Part shown: positions 24,292 to 36,174 of the stretch, one piece after another
Numbering within the stretch: position 1 is the first letter of the stretch
Layout of the letters: every line of letters begins with the position of its first letter
Assembly (NCBI GenBank): GCA_003254905.1
Contig: QANU01007253.1
Span: 8,533-72,532 of the forward strand
Origin: Nissolia schottii
Lineage: Eukaryota; Streptophyta; Magnoliopsida; Fabales; Fabaceae
Length of the DNA stretch: 64,000 nucleotides
Reading direction: 5' to 3'
Program-made: the position numbers and the translations under genes
The notes under the pieces: generated by a model
Database searches by the model: none
Seen by the model: the letters and a program-made list of their open reading frames with translations, nothing else
Told to the model about the DNA's origin: nothing

Positions 24292-24874
24292 TGAAACACC
24301 CTAGCTAGTAGGCCTATGCTTAAGTCATAGACTTTCCGGCTAGGTGGTTCTCTTTTGGTGCTACAAACCTTTATGATTCTATATCCTGGTATAAAATTAG
24401 GGTTTACAAAATAGCGGGCCACTTTAAAACTTCTCTGAATCATACTATGAAAATACCGAGCCATACGCATCATACATCGCATAAGTGTATCGTAAAAAGG
24501 AAGTAAGGAAGTACGAGTACATACCTGGCGTACGGAGAGTACCCGAATAAAATACACATACGGCCCACAGATAACACACACATAATTATACATTTTTATA
24601 ACAACAAGCATCCTTGTCCTACTGCGGACATACATGTTCTGCATCAGGTCATATATATATACAATACTCCCTATATATACCCTAAGACGAGCAAACTAAC
24701 CCTACGTACACGGATGAGTACTACTCATTTCATGTACTACATACTCCTACGGCTACATCTTTGGCGGCATCCTGATACCCTACTCATCGGAATCCTCCTC
24801 CAGCTCTGCGGGATCCACCTCGTCCTCACTCGAGATACCTGTCACGGCGGTGAACTCGTGGGGCGCGAGCCTGC

Positions 24875-26025
24875 TGTGAATGCTCATGAAGGATGTTTTG
24901 ATGAAGACAAATGAAGCAAGTTTCCAAAAGTCCAAGAAGCTGAAAAAGATTTAGTTTTAGGACCTAGGAAATGTGTTAAAGGTGATGTATATCCAACTCT
25001 CACCTTAAGCTCTTCTAGATGGCTCTTAGAAAGAAATATTGATTCATGCCTTAAAAACTATTTCAAACAGAATCAAAGAATCAAGCAAAAGAAGAAAAAG
25101 AATGAGTTTGGACAAAACCCTAGAGACATTCGAATGACTTACCTAGATCCATTCGAATGTCTGATGAACAAGACATTCGAATGACTCATGAACAAAGGTA
25201 ATCCGAATGGCATAGTCGAATGTCTAGGGTTTGATACCTTCGGTGATCTAGTACAGTAAAAGACATTCGAATGGCTGACTCAGATCCATTCGAATGACTC
25301 AGGCGCATTTAATGCCCAACGGCTATATTAGGTGAGACATTCGAATGGGCCATTCGAATGGATCGAGCACTGAGGTCAGAAATGGCTAGTTCTGTTTGCT
25401 GACTTCAGATGCATTAAATGCACAACGGCTAGGATCCCTTTGGGCTTAATAAATACTTACCAAACTCATCAAGAGAAGGTTGAACATTAATTCCATAATA
25501 TCTAACATTCCCTACTTCATTAAATACATTCTTTGAGCCATCTATTTGAGAAAAAGAGAGAGTTTCATACATACACACCTATAGGCCTTCAAATTGTACT
25601 ATCCACTCTTCAAGAGAGTTTCAAATCAAATACAAATCATTTTCTTGTAAAGAGGGTGAGGTATCCCTCTCAAGTGATTAGGGTGGTACCCTTAAGGGAA
25701 TTATTTGAGACTCAAGTAGAGTGCTCATCTTGTAAAGGTTGTCAAGCACCTAAGTTTCAAGCTTGAAGAATAGTGGAAAAATCTTGAGTGGATTGCTTGG
25801 GGACTGGAGGTAGATCACAAGGGTGGTTGAACCAGGATAATTGAGTTTGCATCTTCTCTATCCCTTAACTCCTTAATTTGTTTATGCTCAAGATTACTTC
25901 TATCTTTATTCATTAATAATTTGTATTAATACTTGGTGGTTTATTGGCATCAAAGTAAAGATTTTAAAAAATAACCTACATACCCAATTCACCCCCTCTT
26001 GTGTATTTGAAGCCACTTGGTAACA
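24875..26025 (+). mobile_element. Copia solo LTR H2 (Sirevirus-like)
   Basis: An 1151-base insertion with TG...CA ends and the perfect duplication CCTGC (24870-24874 and 26026-26030). The 3' part contains AATTCACCCCCTCTTG, a hallmark near the 3' end of Sirevirus-type copia LTRs. It is related to H1 (for example TTAGAAAGAAATATTGATTC near 25026, like 35557) but lacks much of H1's 5' half. About eight ATTCGAATG motifs lie at 25130-25355. No internal region. Confidence 0.88.
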
Positions 26026-27058
26026 CCTGCGTGGTTGCACTGGAAGGACGCTCTTGCGGACGGTGGTGCGTGTGCCTTGCCCTCGAACCGGAGATGTAAC
26101 TGGCTCTGGCTTTGTCTATGGCTCGGGCCTCAGTGGCGGCTCTGGCCTCAGTGATGGAGGAACGTCCTCTCCGTCAACATGGATCGGATCACGAGAGCTA
26201 CTGCCTGGACGCTTGTCTATCCAAATAGGACGCATGGGCGATAACTTTGGCCCGCGAAGTCTGGGGCGTGCCTGCTCTGAACTCTCTCCCGGGAAGTTCA
26301 CAGAGGCGAACGTGCTGGTCTCCAATAGGGTATAGGTCCGATAGTTGCGCAGTCGAGAGCGCGTAAACAGCCAGACATCTTTGGGTGGCGGTGACGACAT
26401 GCTGGTCAGCTGGAGCCATACACGAGTGGGGATAAGAACGACTGCGTTCTTAGTGAAAACTCTATGTGGCTACTATCATTCAGTTACTCGGGCATTCTCC
26501 AGCCACTCAGGAAAACCTCTACGTTTCATGCAATACTAGATCCTACCAGTTATTATCTGGTACCTACAACCTGAGCAGCTTTATCTATTTTACTAGGGTT
26601 TAGGGTTTCTAATCTTGTCACTACCTGGGCTTCGTGCTTGTTAACCGTACGTGGTTACTAGAGACATACTATTCGTCTTGGGACGTTTCCTTGACGATAC
26701 ATAATGCATGAACAGTTATACATAATGCTTAAGCAGTTATACATGCATATTTATCATCATACCATCATTCATCAATTCATACCGTTAAGTGCATAATGCA
26801 TGAGGGAACTGGGAATTTCTTACGCGCTCTGTGGCTGCGTCCTACTTAGTGCTTACAACTTTGTAGCCGTGGCCTCAGCCTACAACCTCTTTTTGCCACT
26901 ATTGCATCGACCCGGCGACGCTCTGTACCGGTATGGTAGCTAACCATGCAAGGCTCATAGGAGGTAGACATCGAATGCAATTAGCACAACCATCCCCTCT
27001 CCTTGGAATGGCGAGGGATCAGACCTATGAATGATCAGGCGTGGACACGCTTTGACCG

Positions 27059-27188
27059 GCCCTATGGCTCAATCCATTTCTCTTTTTCTCTTTTAGTGGG
27101 ACCCCTTAGTCTCATTCCATTCATGCAGGCCTATGCCTGTTTTTCATATCTGGGCCTATGCCCGTTTCTCATATCTGGGCCTATGCCC
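27059..27188 (-). repeat. CTAT-loop stem-loop array in LTR B
   Basis: Four units with a constant CTAT loop and changing stems: GCC/GGC (27059-27068), CAGGC/GCCTG (27126-27139), GGGC/GCCC (27152-27163) and GGGC/GCCC (27177-27188). In the LTR's own orientation the loop reads ATAG. Smaller than the arrays in A' and F but of the same design. Confidence 0.65.
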
Positions 27189-28689
27189 GTTCCTTATCGT
27201 GGTCAGGTCTCTCTACCTGCGTTGCTTGTGACCAATCCATCCTGCTGAATTGGCGAGGGGCGTATCTGTAAGACTTTGCCAAGAGAATAGGGATTTCCTA
27301 ATCATATAACTAAACTCCTTAACTATGGTTTACCTTACCAACTTGGGTCGGGACCTTCCTAACCTTTCCTGGTTTCCTAGGGTTCAATTATGATCTTTAT
27401 TAAATTTTAGCGTAAACTTCTAATTGTCTAAGTTCGTCCTAACTCTTACGACGGCCTCTCCTCATGATGCATGCTTAAATTACACAAGGTCATACATAAC
27501 CATGCAGGCTGGACTCCATAGAACCTTTAAAAACATACGTTTCTAGTAGGCATTCGAATTCTTAAAAGTTGTGCATTCGATTGCTTCTTTCAATCGAATC
27601 CCTTAGGGATTCAATCGGCTCAAATCCTTCTCAGGGTTTCATTCGATTGAAATCCTCAGGTATTCGATTGAAATCCGTCGCGGTCTTGCATTCGAGTGAA
27701 ATCCCCAAGTATTCAATTGAAATCCAAAATCTTCTTTCATTCGAATCCATGGGAATTCAATCGAATGCTACAGTAAAAAAATGCCCCAAAGAGCAAATTC
27801 TCCAGGGTTTGCTCCGCGTAACATTTTTCGCTTCTACAGTAATCCAATCCATACAGTTATGATTTCCAAACCTCAAAATCATCCAAATCTAGCTTCCCTA
27901 ACTCATTTCTCATAGTTTTTGTAAAACGGTTTTTCATTCACATACACAGAAATGCATTTAAATAATCATCAAACAAACAACATAGACAGTGGGCTTAGAG
28001 TTACCTACCTCGGATGGAGATTCCGGTCCGGTGGAGTTGGAGTAGAGAATTTTCCCTTCACAGTGGTACGTTCCCACAAATTTTTCCGGACTCCGAAAGC
28101 GCTTTCGCGATGTGCGTGAGCGGGACCGACTTTCTGTGAAAACGAAACGAAAAGGACGTCTGAAGTGGCTATTTATAGCCCTGGGCCTTTTTCCTTTTCT
28201 TTCTCTTTACTTTTCTTTTGTTTACCTGTTGTGATTATTATTATCATTATATTATTATTATTACTATTTGTTTATTTATTTATTTATTTTAAAAAGAGTT
28301 AATTATCTCCTAAGGGAGATAAATTCCCTTTAGGGCCGTTTTGGTCCCGTTCGATCGCGTTTAAATCAATTTCTCACACCTCGGTTGCCCTAAAAATATT
28401 CCGGGCATACCGTCGTGACCCATTGATTTTTCCCTTCGACCCGGGAGCTACTACTCGGGAACTTTTGACTGTTTTATCGTATGCAAAAATCCCACGAGAG
28501 TTTCCCAGTAACCGAAACGAATTCCGTTTGGGTCGAAACTCTCCCGGATGCGCTGAAAAATTTCCCGAACAACATAACCTAACTCTGGCCACTGATTCGA
28601 AGATTTTACCGGTTGAATTCCCCCTTCGGGGTCCTCGAAATACTGGCTAACCCGCAGTTTTCCGTACACGAAAGAATCGGGTCGTTACA

Positions 28690-28703
28690 TTCTACCCCCC
28701 TTA
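28690..28703 (-). promoter_or_regulatory. Polypurine tract of the minus-strand B element
   Basis: The complement reads AAGGGGGGTAGAA immediately before the LTR start, preceded by the GGGACGAAATTTCAAAT segment typical of these elements. Only about 50 bases of this element's internal region seem to survive to the right. Confidence 0.8.
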
Positions 28704-28930
28704 TTTGAAATTTCGTCCCCGAAATTTGGACGTCGTTGTGTTTCCTAGGCTAATGCTGCGGGAATTAGGGTTTTTAGACGCATTGGATACGCACCGTCAC
28801 TCGAAACCTCTACAGATGGACTAGAGACACTAAAACTTCACCAAAGGAACTTCACCAAAGGAACCTCCTAAGGGTGAGAGATTCATGACGAACCACACTG
28901 AGAAGGAAGCTACCCACCTCGCTGGGAAGG
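28704..28930. other. Unassigned junction region
   Basis: Joins the minus-strand 3' end of the B element to the plus-strand gag remnant of F. The left part is B 3' non-coding sequence. The rest has a short direct duplication (AACTTCACCAAAGG at about 28834 and 28850). I see no gene; the exact breakpoint cannot be placed by eye. Confidence 0.5.
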
Positions 28931-28934
28931 CAGC

Positions 28935-29186
28935 CAGCTACACGTGGGAATTCTTCTGACTGGAAGAAAGGCATGCTTCAAATGTGGAGGCAGTGATCAC
29001 CTCGTCACGCAATGCAGAATGGTAAAGGACAGCAACTCACATTGCCAGAGGTGTGGCAAGGTGCACAAGGGGAATTGCCAAGAAGGGAAACAGATATGCT
29101 TCCAGTGCGGAGCGAATGGACACTACGCTAAACAATGTAAAATGGCTCCACTCGCATCCCAGCCGCCGGAGCGATACCTTACCTAA
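28935..29186 (+). pseudogene. F element gag C-terminus (three zinc knuckles), 5'-truncated
   Basis: An open stretch without a credible ATG, encoding CFKCGGSDHLVTQC (CX2CX4HX4C), CQRCGKVHKGNC (CX2CX3HX3C) and CFQCGANGHYAKQC (CX2CX4HX4C), then a stop at 29184. These are nucleic-acid-binding knuckles of a Ty3/gypsy nucleocapsid. Only about 90 bases lie between the stop and the polypurine tract, so no pol followed. This is the same gag-only design as element C. The capsid part is missing, lost at the junction with the B remnant. Confidence 0.82.
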
Positions 29187-29277
29187 GGTACGTGCATAGT
29201 AAGGAGTAGGAATTTTACTTTGCAAAGTAGGTACCCGAGAGTTTAGCAGTGCTGAAATTTCGAGGACGAAATTTTTG

Positions 29278-29290
29278 TAAGGGGGTGGAA
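29278..29290 (+). promoter_or_regulatory. Polypurine tract of element F
   Basis: TAAGGGGGTGGAA, preceded by an inverted repeat GAAATTTCG / CGAAATTT (about 29254-29273), directly before LTR F. Confidence 0.85.
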
Positions 29291-30560
29291 TGTGACAACC
29301 CACATTTTTTCCTTAGTAGAAAATTCGTAAAAATAAATAAAATAATTTATAAATGAACTTGGAAAGGAGAAAAATAATAGTGATTCCTCCCTTAGTGAAA
29401 ATTTCCCTAAACAACTGTTCATAGAGCTCTTTGTAGGAGTTGACCTGTCGAGGTCAGTAGAAATTATTCTGTTGGGAATTTCCAAATTCTGCTAATACTC
29501 AAATGATTCCTCTCGACCTCTAGAGATGGATGAAAAACCTAAAGTGTCGGTAAAACGAAAATCGGTTCAGTTTCGGACGATTCCGCAGACACTAAAACTG
29601 CTCCGTTTTGCGTGTAGAAGTGAGTAGAGAGCCCGAAGTCTCTGGAAACCCCACCAGTACCAGGGAAAAGTGTTAGATACCTTAGAGTAGTCCCACGACC
29701 CCATTGGGAAAGTCGGGAAGTGACGAAGCCTCGAGCGGAACAGCGGTCTACGGTCACCGGGGCTCGATGACGTGTAAAAGGTATCTGTGAAAAATAATCC
29801 TCCGGATAAAAATTCACAAATGCCTTAAAGCATTGATATTCCTAGGTAGGGGGAAAATAGAGGATCGCAACGGTACAAGCAGAATATTTTTCGGACGATC
29901 GTGCACGACGCACCGGCACTACGAGCGATAAAACACGAGCGAAACGGAACCGGGAAAAATGAGAGTCTAGAAGCAGCACGTGGGACCAGCTCTTGGGCAA
30001 GGAAAAATATTAAATAATCTAATTACTATTCATGATTTGACATCTAGATTATCTAGTTTAATTAATTAATGAAAAAGGAAATTAAAAATGGCAAAATTGT
30101 AAATAAACTAAAGGGCAAAAAGGTAATTTGGGGGGCAGCCTCTTGCCTATAAATAGACATCCCCTATGTAGAAAAAAATTAGAGAAATTGCTATCCTAGG
30201 GGAAACTCTGTCCGTTTACCCAGAGACTCTCTGCAGAAACTTCACCAGGAAGCTTGGATCGCGCTCGGAGCTTGGAGAACGACTCTCCTACCCTCTCCCT
30301 CACCACCGAACAGCCTCCAAGAAGTGGGTAACTCTAGTTTCTCACCTCCTTGGTGGTTATGTTTGCTTATGTGTGTCTATGTATGCTTCTATGTATGTAT
30401 GTTTATGTATGTTAGAACTCTGGTTAGGATAGGGAGATGATTCTGAAGGGTCCTGTGACCTGGATTAGATAGGTTTTATGCTAGTTGGAAGTATGTGAAG
30501 TATGTGAACTATGCGATGTAGTATGTCCGTGCATTATGATTATTTAAAGCAATATGTTAG
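29291..30560 (+). repeat. LTR F, first part
   Basis: Starts TGTGACAACCC. It carries the AATATTTTT block (about 29869-29906), GATAAAACACGAGCG shared with family A, a TATA-like CTATAAATAG at 30147-30156 with probable transcription start shortly downstream, and a CCTGTGACCTGGATTAGATA segment (30460-30479) shared with family D. It is interrupted at 30561 by element C. No gene. Confidence 0.85.
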
Positions 30561-33144
30561 TGTAACATCCCGAATTTTCTCCTTACGAGAATTTCGTAAA
30601 AATTTCCATTTTTGACTTAATTAAAAGCACATTAGACGCGATTATTTGGACTGAAAAAATCATTTAGAACATTAATTGCTTTCAAACGCCAGTCAAGTAA
30701 TTGTTTCTTGATCTCGCGGAGTGCCACGAGGTCCGTGCAAATTTTGACAAAAATCGAAATTTTGGTAGACACTTAAGGTATCTGTGAAAATTTCCTCCAG
30801 GTAATAAATTCACGAATACCTTAACCGGACATACCTCTATGATCCAGAAAATTAGTAGATCGCGGATATCTGCTCGGAATATTTTTAGAATATCCGAACA
30901 CGACCTAAAAACAACAAAACGCGATCAAACATGATCGCGAAATAAATTGACCTGGTTTAGGAATTTATTCCTACGTTAGTAACAGGGAAATAAGGAAAAA
31001 ATTAAAGAAAAGGACAAAAAGGGAAATAACTAAAAAGGTGAAGGGCAAAAGGGAAAACAAAGTTAGGACGTAAAAGGAAATAAAAATTAAAGGAAGGGCA
31101 AAAGGGTAATTAGGCTTAAAAGGATAATTTTGAAAAAAAAGGGAAAAAGAAAGGAAAAAGCAAATAGCTTCGTGAGGAAGCTAAAGCCATCCCCCTGAGT
31201 TTATAAATAAACGCACGGTCTCAGTGCCATTTCTTTCTTAATTTTCATCTACTATACTGTTACTCTGTCCGTTTGTGCGCGCGACGATTACTCCATCGGA
31301 CTCAGGAAAAATAGTAGGATCATCCTGAAGCTCTCGGGAGTCGTTTCTGACAACTTCCAAGTGCGCGTGGAAAGTGGGTAATCCTAAGCCCACTGTCTAT
31401 GTGGATTATGTTACGACTGTATATGTATATTTTTGTGCTTTTGACTGAAAAACCACTTTGTACAAATGATAGAAAATAAGGTGCATAGGTTAGATTTTGA
31501 GGATTTTGATGTTTGAAAATCATAAGTGTACTGATTGGACCACTGTAGAAGCAGAAATGTTACGCACTGAAAACCTCGGAGAAGTTACTCTCACTGGGCG
31601 ATTTTTACTGTGGGATTCGAATGAAATCCCCAGGGATTCGAATGAATTCCCAAGGGATTTCAGTCGAATGCAGGAGGTTTCAATCGAATGAAAGTCTGAG
31701 CAGGATTTCAATCGATTGAATCCTCGAGGGATTCGAATGAAAGAACTCGCAGGGTTTCATTCGAATGCACCCCTAGTCATTTGAATGAAACTTGAAGCCT
31801 TTGAGTCTCTTGGCTTTTCTACATGTTCCAACCAGCATAGAGGCTCAGATTATGGTATATGATTATGACTATTGATTTATAATGTGATGATGTGATTATG
31901 TGTGGATAAAGAATGCATCATGAGGATAGACCACTAGAGATTTTTGTCTGATGAATGAGTAATAAATGAAGATGAGAATGAAATGTAGGAACAAGAGCAT
32001 GATGAGAAAAGATAAATGTGCATACGAGAGAAAAGAATGATGAGACGCATGACATGTGATAGAAAAATGAATGGATTATGATGCGATGAATATGTGTATG
32101 ATATGGTCCGCTTCCGGCTTAGCCAAGAGGGCGGCCCCTTGCCACCCGGGAAGGGGGTGGAGTCATGTTTGCCCGGGAAACAGACATAGAAGGCAGGTCA
32201 TACACCACCATGGGGACGACGGTCCTGAGGTGTACGAGGGAGTACGGGGACACAGACGGGAAAAGATATGGTAAATGGTATGAGAACATGCATTGAAATC
32301 CGTGCCTTATCGGTACGATGACCCCTTGCATAGATGTTATGAAATGTCCCGTGCCTGACAAGCATGGTGGAAGGTTTACCGCGCAACATATGCGTGATGA
32401 TCAGTGTGTCGGTCAGCATACATGTTTATGATGTGGTTATGTAACGACGGTTAGGGGTAGACAGCGCGAGAACCTAGATAAGAAAGACTAGTTCCCTGAT
32501 CACGTAGTAACATAGATAAAGCTGTTCAGGATCCTAGGCCAAGATAATAATCAGTAGGATTTTAGTATGCATGATCACTTAGAGATCTCGTGAGTGGCCT
32601 GGAGGATACCCGAGTAAATGAACAGTAGCTAGTGCTAAGGAACCCTACTGAGGACTAAGAGTTCTCACCCCCACTCGGTTATGGATCCAGCAAGGTGTAC
32701 GAGGTGACTGGACTGACAGTTGATTGAGGTCAAGACACAGGGACGATGCTGACACCATGAAAATATATGTTTTGGGGAATATATGTTTTGTATTATGTAT
32801 TAGGACTTAGATCCATTTTGTGTACATATGTAGTATTATGACGATGTGTATTTATGTGGGACCTCAGTTGTATTTATATATACATATGCACATATACTCT
32901 TTATGTTCTGCTTCAGTTACCCTTAACCTATAGCGACTGTTGTTATATGTTCTCTAAATTACACACGGCCCCTAATTTACAAACTGGTACTGTAAAAGAA
33001 TAATTTTCAAATTGGTCCATACTTTAGCATAAGAACTATTTGCAAAGGTAAAAGTAAGGGTAAAAGTTAACCTGGCACAACGCATAACAACCCTGTGAGC
33101 ATTGCTTGCTACCATGGAAGTGAGCAGTTAGCAAAGGTGTTACA
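30561..33144 (+). repeat. 5' LTR of element C
   Basis: TGTAACATCC...GGTGTTACA. A TATA-like TATAAATA at 31202-31209 probably marks the promoter. An inverted repeat CGGATAT/ATATCCG surrounds the AATATTTTT block (30863-30896). ATTCGAATG-type motifs lie at 31612-31795 and foldbacks at 32140-32405 (for example CGTGCC/GGTACG at 32301-32317). The conserved block is at 32496-32560 and the CACCCCCACTC box near 32667. No gene. Confidence 0.9.
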
Positions 33145-33146
33145 GT

Positions 33147-33160
33147 TGGTATCAGAGCAG
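33147..33160 (+). promoter_or_regulatory. Primer-binding site of element C (initiator Met tRNA)
   Basis: TGGTATCAGAGCAG two bases after the 5' LTR, as in element A. Confidence 0.93.
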
Positions 33161-33312
33161 TTTAGTCCTTAAAGGGCCTGGGGCTGAGCTGCATTATGCT
33201 TTCGAGCATGTTCACAGTGCATGACTCTACTAAGTTGTATGTGCTATGTTAAGTGTACCAACCTTTCCCGAGACTGATCAACTTGGGATCTGTGCAGGTA
33301 CAACGCCTAGCC

Positions 33313-34449
33313 ATGCCGCCGCGTAGGGACCCAGCACAACTTAACCACAAGCAGATAGACCTTGCGGACATCCTTTGGGAATTGGTCCAGACGAATGCTC
33401 AGATAGCCGCTGCATTGATTCAAAGGGACGCCCCACAGACACCGCAAGAGGTAGATGGTCAGAAGTACATCCAATTCATATTGGCGAATCCGCCCAAATT
33501 CGAGGGAGTAATGGACCCCGGGGTGGTCCATAGTTGGATTAGGAAGATGGAACAAGTCTTTGAGGACATGGCCTGTACGGAGGCACAGAAGGTGAAGTTT
33601 GCAGCTACGCAGTTAGACGGAGCTGCAAGGGAATGGTGGGAGACAGCTAGGCTGGTTTTGGAGCAACAGGAAGCTCCCGTCACATGGGATCAGTTTACAG
33701 CTATGTTTCTGGAGAAATATTTTCCCCAAGAGTTGCAATACCGTAAGGAGATGGAGTTTCTGGAATTGAAACAGGGGACGATGTCAGTGGCCGAGTACAC
33801 GGCCAAGTTTGAGCAGCTATGCCGATATTGCAGCACATACCAGCTTCGTCCAAGCGAGCAGTGGAAGTGTAAGAGATATCAGCAAGGGCTGAGACTAGAG
33901 ATGCAAGTGTTCATTCCTACCTGGGGTTTGCCAGATTACGCCACCCTGGTAAACCGATGTCTATCGCAGGAAGAGGTAAATCAGCGGTTGGAGGTGGTCA
34001 AGAATAAGAGGAAGGCGGTGGAGCAAGGGAGCCAGTCACAGGAGCCTCGGAAGAAGGGACCTGGAGGACGATATCCATACCAGCCGCAGCAGCAACAACA
34101 AGAACCGACCTCAGACCAGTCCCTGCAGGGTAGTTTTCAACCACGACAAGGAGGAGAGCCTCGCCCACCTTGCCCGAAGTGTGGAAAGCCTCACAGTGGA
34201 GAGTGCCTGATGGGAAAGGCCGTTTGTTATCGATGTGGGAAACCTGGCCACGTCTCCAAGGCATGTAGAGCAGCCCTTCCCATCAACCAGTCAGGTGTCT
34301 GCCACCGATGCAGAGAAAGCGGACATTTCGCCAGGGATTGCACCGCGACCCAACCCACAACCCAACCGACAGTTCCGCCACAAGGACGAGTCTTCACCAT
34401 GTGGTCCGACTACGAGGACATGCGATGGAAACCCGGTGCAGAGGATTAA
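33313..34449 (+). CDS. Gag protein of element C (378 aa), intact
   Basis: Forms the capsid and nucleocapsid of virus-like particles that package the element RNA. The start MPPRRD matches gag starts of A, D and E; a longer frame from 33253 has an unconserved leader. The Retro_gag capsid region is about residues 60-230 ([40 protein letters not shown]). A basic Gln-rich linker follows (about 231-280), then three zinc-binding motifs: C287/C290/H294/C298, C305-X2-C-X4-H-X4-C318 and C330-X2-C-X4-H-X4-C343. The protein retains PQGRVFTM, the start of the protease region in A and E, and ends 19 residues after the first of those residues. Protease, RT, RNase H and integrase are cleanly absent. No stops or frameshifts are seen, so it may still be expressed. 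Confidence 0.93.
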   Translation: MPPRRDPAQLNHKQIDLADILWELVQTNAQIAAALIQRDAPQTPQEVDGQKYIQFILANPPKFEGVMDPGVVHSWIRKMEQVFEDMACTEAQKVKFAATQLDGAAREWWETARLVLEQQEAPVTWDQFTAMFLEKYFPQELQYRKEMEFLELKQGTMSVAEYTAKFEQLCRYCSTYQLRPSEQWKCKRYQQGLRLEMQVFIPTWGLPDYATLVNRCLSQEEVNQRLEVVKNKRKAVEQGSQSQEPRKKGPGGRYPYQPQQQQQEPTSDQSLQGSFQPRQGGEPRPPCPKCGKPHSGECLMGKAVCYRCGKPGHVSKACRAALPINQSGVCHRCRESGHFARDCTATQPTTQPTVPPQGRVFTMWSDYEDMRWKPGAED

Positions 34450-34512
34450 ACCACGGTAAGAATAGTAAATACATAGGACCCCTAGTGACGCTAGAATTTC
34501 GGGGCGAAATTC

Positions 34513-34528
34513 TTTTAAGGGGGTAGAA
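34513..34528 (+). promoter_or_regulatory. Polypurine tract of element C
   Basis: TTTTAAGGGGGTAGAA immediately before the 3' LTR, only about 63 bases after the gag stop codon. Confidence 0.88.
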
Positions 34529-34750
34529 TGTAATATCCCGAATTTTCTCCTTACGAGAATTTCGTGAAAATCCCCATTTTTGACTTAATTAAAAGCACAT
34601 TAGATGCGATTATTTGGACTGGAAAAATTATTTAGAACATTAATCGCTTTCAAACGCCAGTCAAGTAATTGTTTCTTGATCTCGCAGAGTGCCACGAGGT
34701 CCGTGCCAAATTTTGACAAAAATTGAAATTTCGGTAGACACTTAAGGTAT
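34529..34750 (+). repeat. 3' LTR of element C, first part
   Basis: First 222 bases of the 3' LTR, differing from the 5' LTR by a few substitutions. Interrupted at 34750 (GGTAT) by copia solo LTR H1. Confidence 0.92.
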
Positions 34751-36174
34751 TGTGGAACTAGGTTTCCCTAGTTGTTCCAGTTGCTTAATACAATATGTTT
34801 TGATGATGACAAATACAATATGTTCTAAATGTCTATGCTTATTGTATATGCCTATATTTGTAGAAATAGGTTTTCCTAGTTGTTCTATATCTTGATGATA
34901 ACAAATAGAACATAACAAATAGATAATGACAATTAGAATGCAAAAGGATGTTATATGCTAAATAGAATACATTTGATCTTGTATGATTGAACTTGATGAT
35001 AATCATATAGTTTACGCATCATACAATGTTATATGAGAAACATCCTTTTGAGAACATATCCAATAATTCTCTATATGTACCTGATGGATTAACGATTAGA
35101 TATATTTGTGTCGATATGTGTATATGCATGAATATCAAGTGCTATAGTGTTACAATGCATGCATGCTAGGCAAAGAATATTATTTGATTAATATAATTTG
35201 ATCTTTGCCTAATTGTATATGTATGATGCATTGATTAATTTATATATGCATATGCAGATATTGGAACACATTGGACTAACTATACTTTCTAGTGAATTAT
35301 CTTGTGTATAGGAAAGTCCAAGGCATCAAGAACAAGATGGAACAAGAAGGAACATTCATATGATGCCCAAAGTCAAAAGGCGAAGAATGAAATGTCAATT
35401 CCATGAAGAACATGGTAATGCCAAAGATAGGATTCATGAAGAATACCAAGTCCAAGCAAATGGTAAAAAGGGAAATAGTTTCTTAAGACTTAAGGTATTC
35501 TTGTCAAAGGAAAATTGATATATATCTCTCTCTAAACTCTTAGGATGATGCTCTTAAAAGAAAATATTGATTCTTGTTATTTTTAAAGTATCTCAAACAA
35601 ACCAAGGAATCAAGAGAAAGGAAAGAAAGAATGAGTTTGGGCAAAACCTGCAGAGACATTCGAATGAATGACCTAGAGTCATTCGAATGACTCTGTCATC
35701 AGAGGCCCTAACGGCTACATTACATCAGTCATTCGAATGAATAACCTAGATTCATTCGAATGACTCTGTCATCAGAGGCCCAACGGCTACATTACATCAG
35801 TCATTCGAATGAATCCTAATGAGTCATTCGAATGACTCGAGTCCTGAAGCCAGAAACGACTAGTTTTTCAATGGATAAAATTGATTAAAATAATGGGTAA
35901 CGGCTATAAACGGCTAGTACACTTAGAAACCCTATAAATACCCATTAAACTCTCATTTCTAGCCAAGCCTTTGATTCCCATCATCCTCATACTTCATATT
36001 ATCAATGGATTAATATTTTCCATCATCTAAAGAGCAAAAAGAGAGATATATTATCAATAAACCTATAGTGCTTCAATTTGTATTATCCACTCTTTGAGAG
36101 AGTTTCTTTTTCTACTCAAATTTCCATACACTTGTAAAAAGGGTGAGGTATCCCTCTAGTTGCTTAGGGTGTGG

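Larger units (their letters stand above)
24292..28689 (-). repeat. Family B chromovirus LTR, minus strand
   Basis: On the minus strand it starts TGTAACGACCCG (28689) and ends GGTGTTTCA (24292); a polypurine tract adjoins the start, so this is a 3' LTR. Net length is about 3.24 kb after removing copia solo LTR H2. It contains a TATA-like element (complement of 28165-28174), the AATATTTTT hairpin with TGCCC/GGGCA stem (28386-28407), ATTCGAAT-type repeats (27550-27770), the CTAT-loop stem-loop array (27059-27188), the conserved block (about 26530-26600) and antisense ORFs from about 26419 down to 26116 of unknown meaning. A simple TTA/TTTA repeat lies at 28224-28294. Confidence 0.88.
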
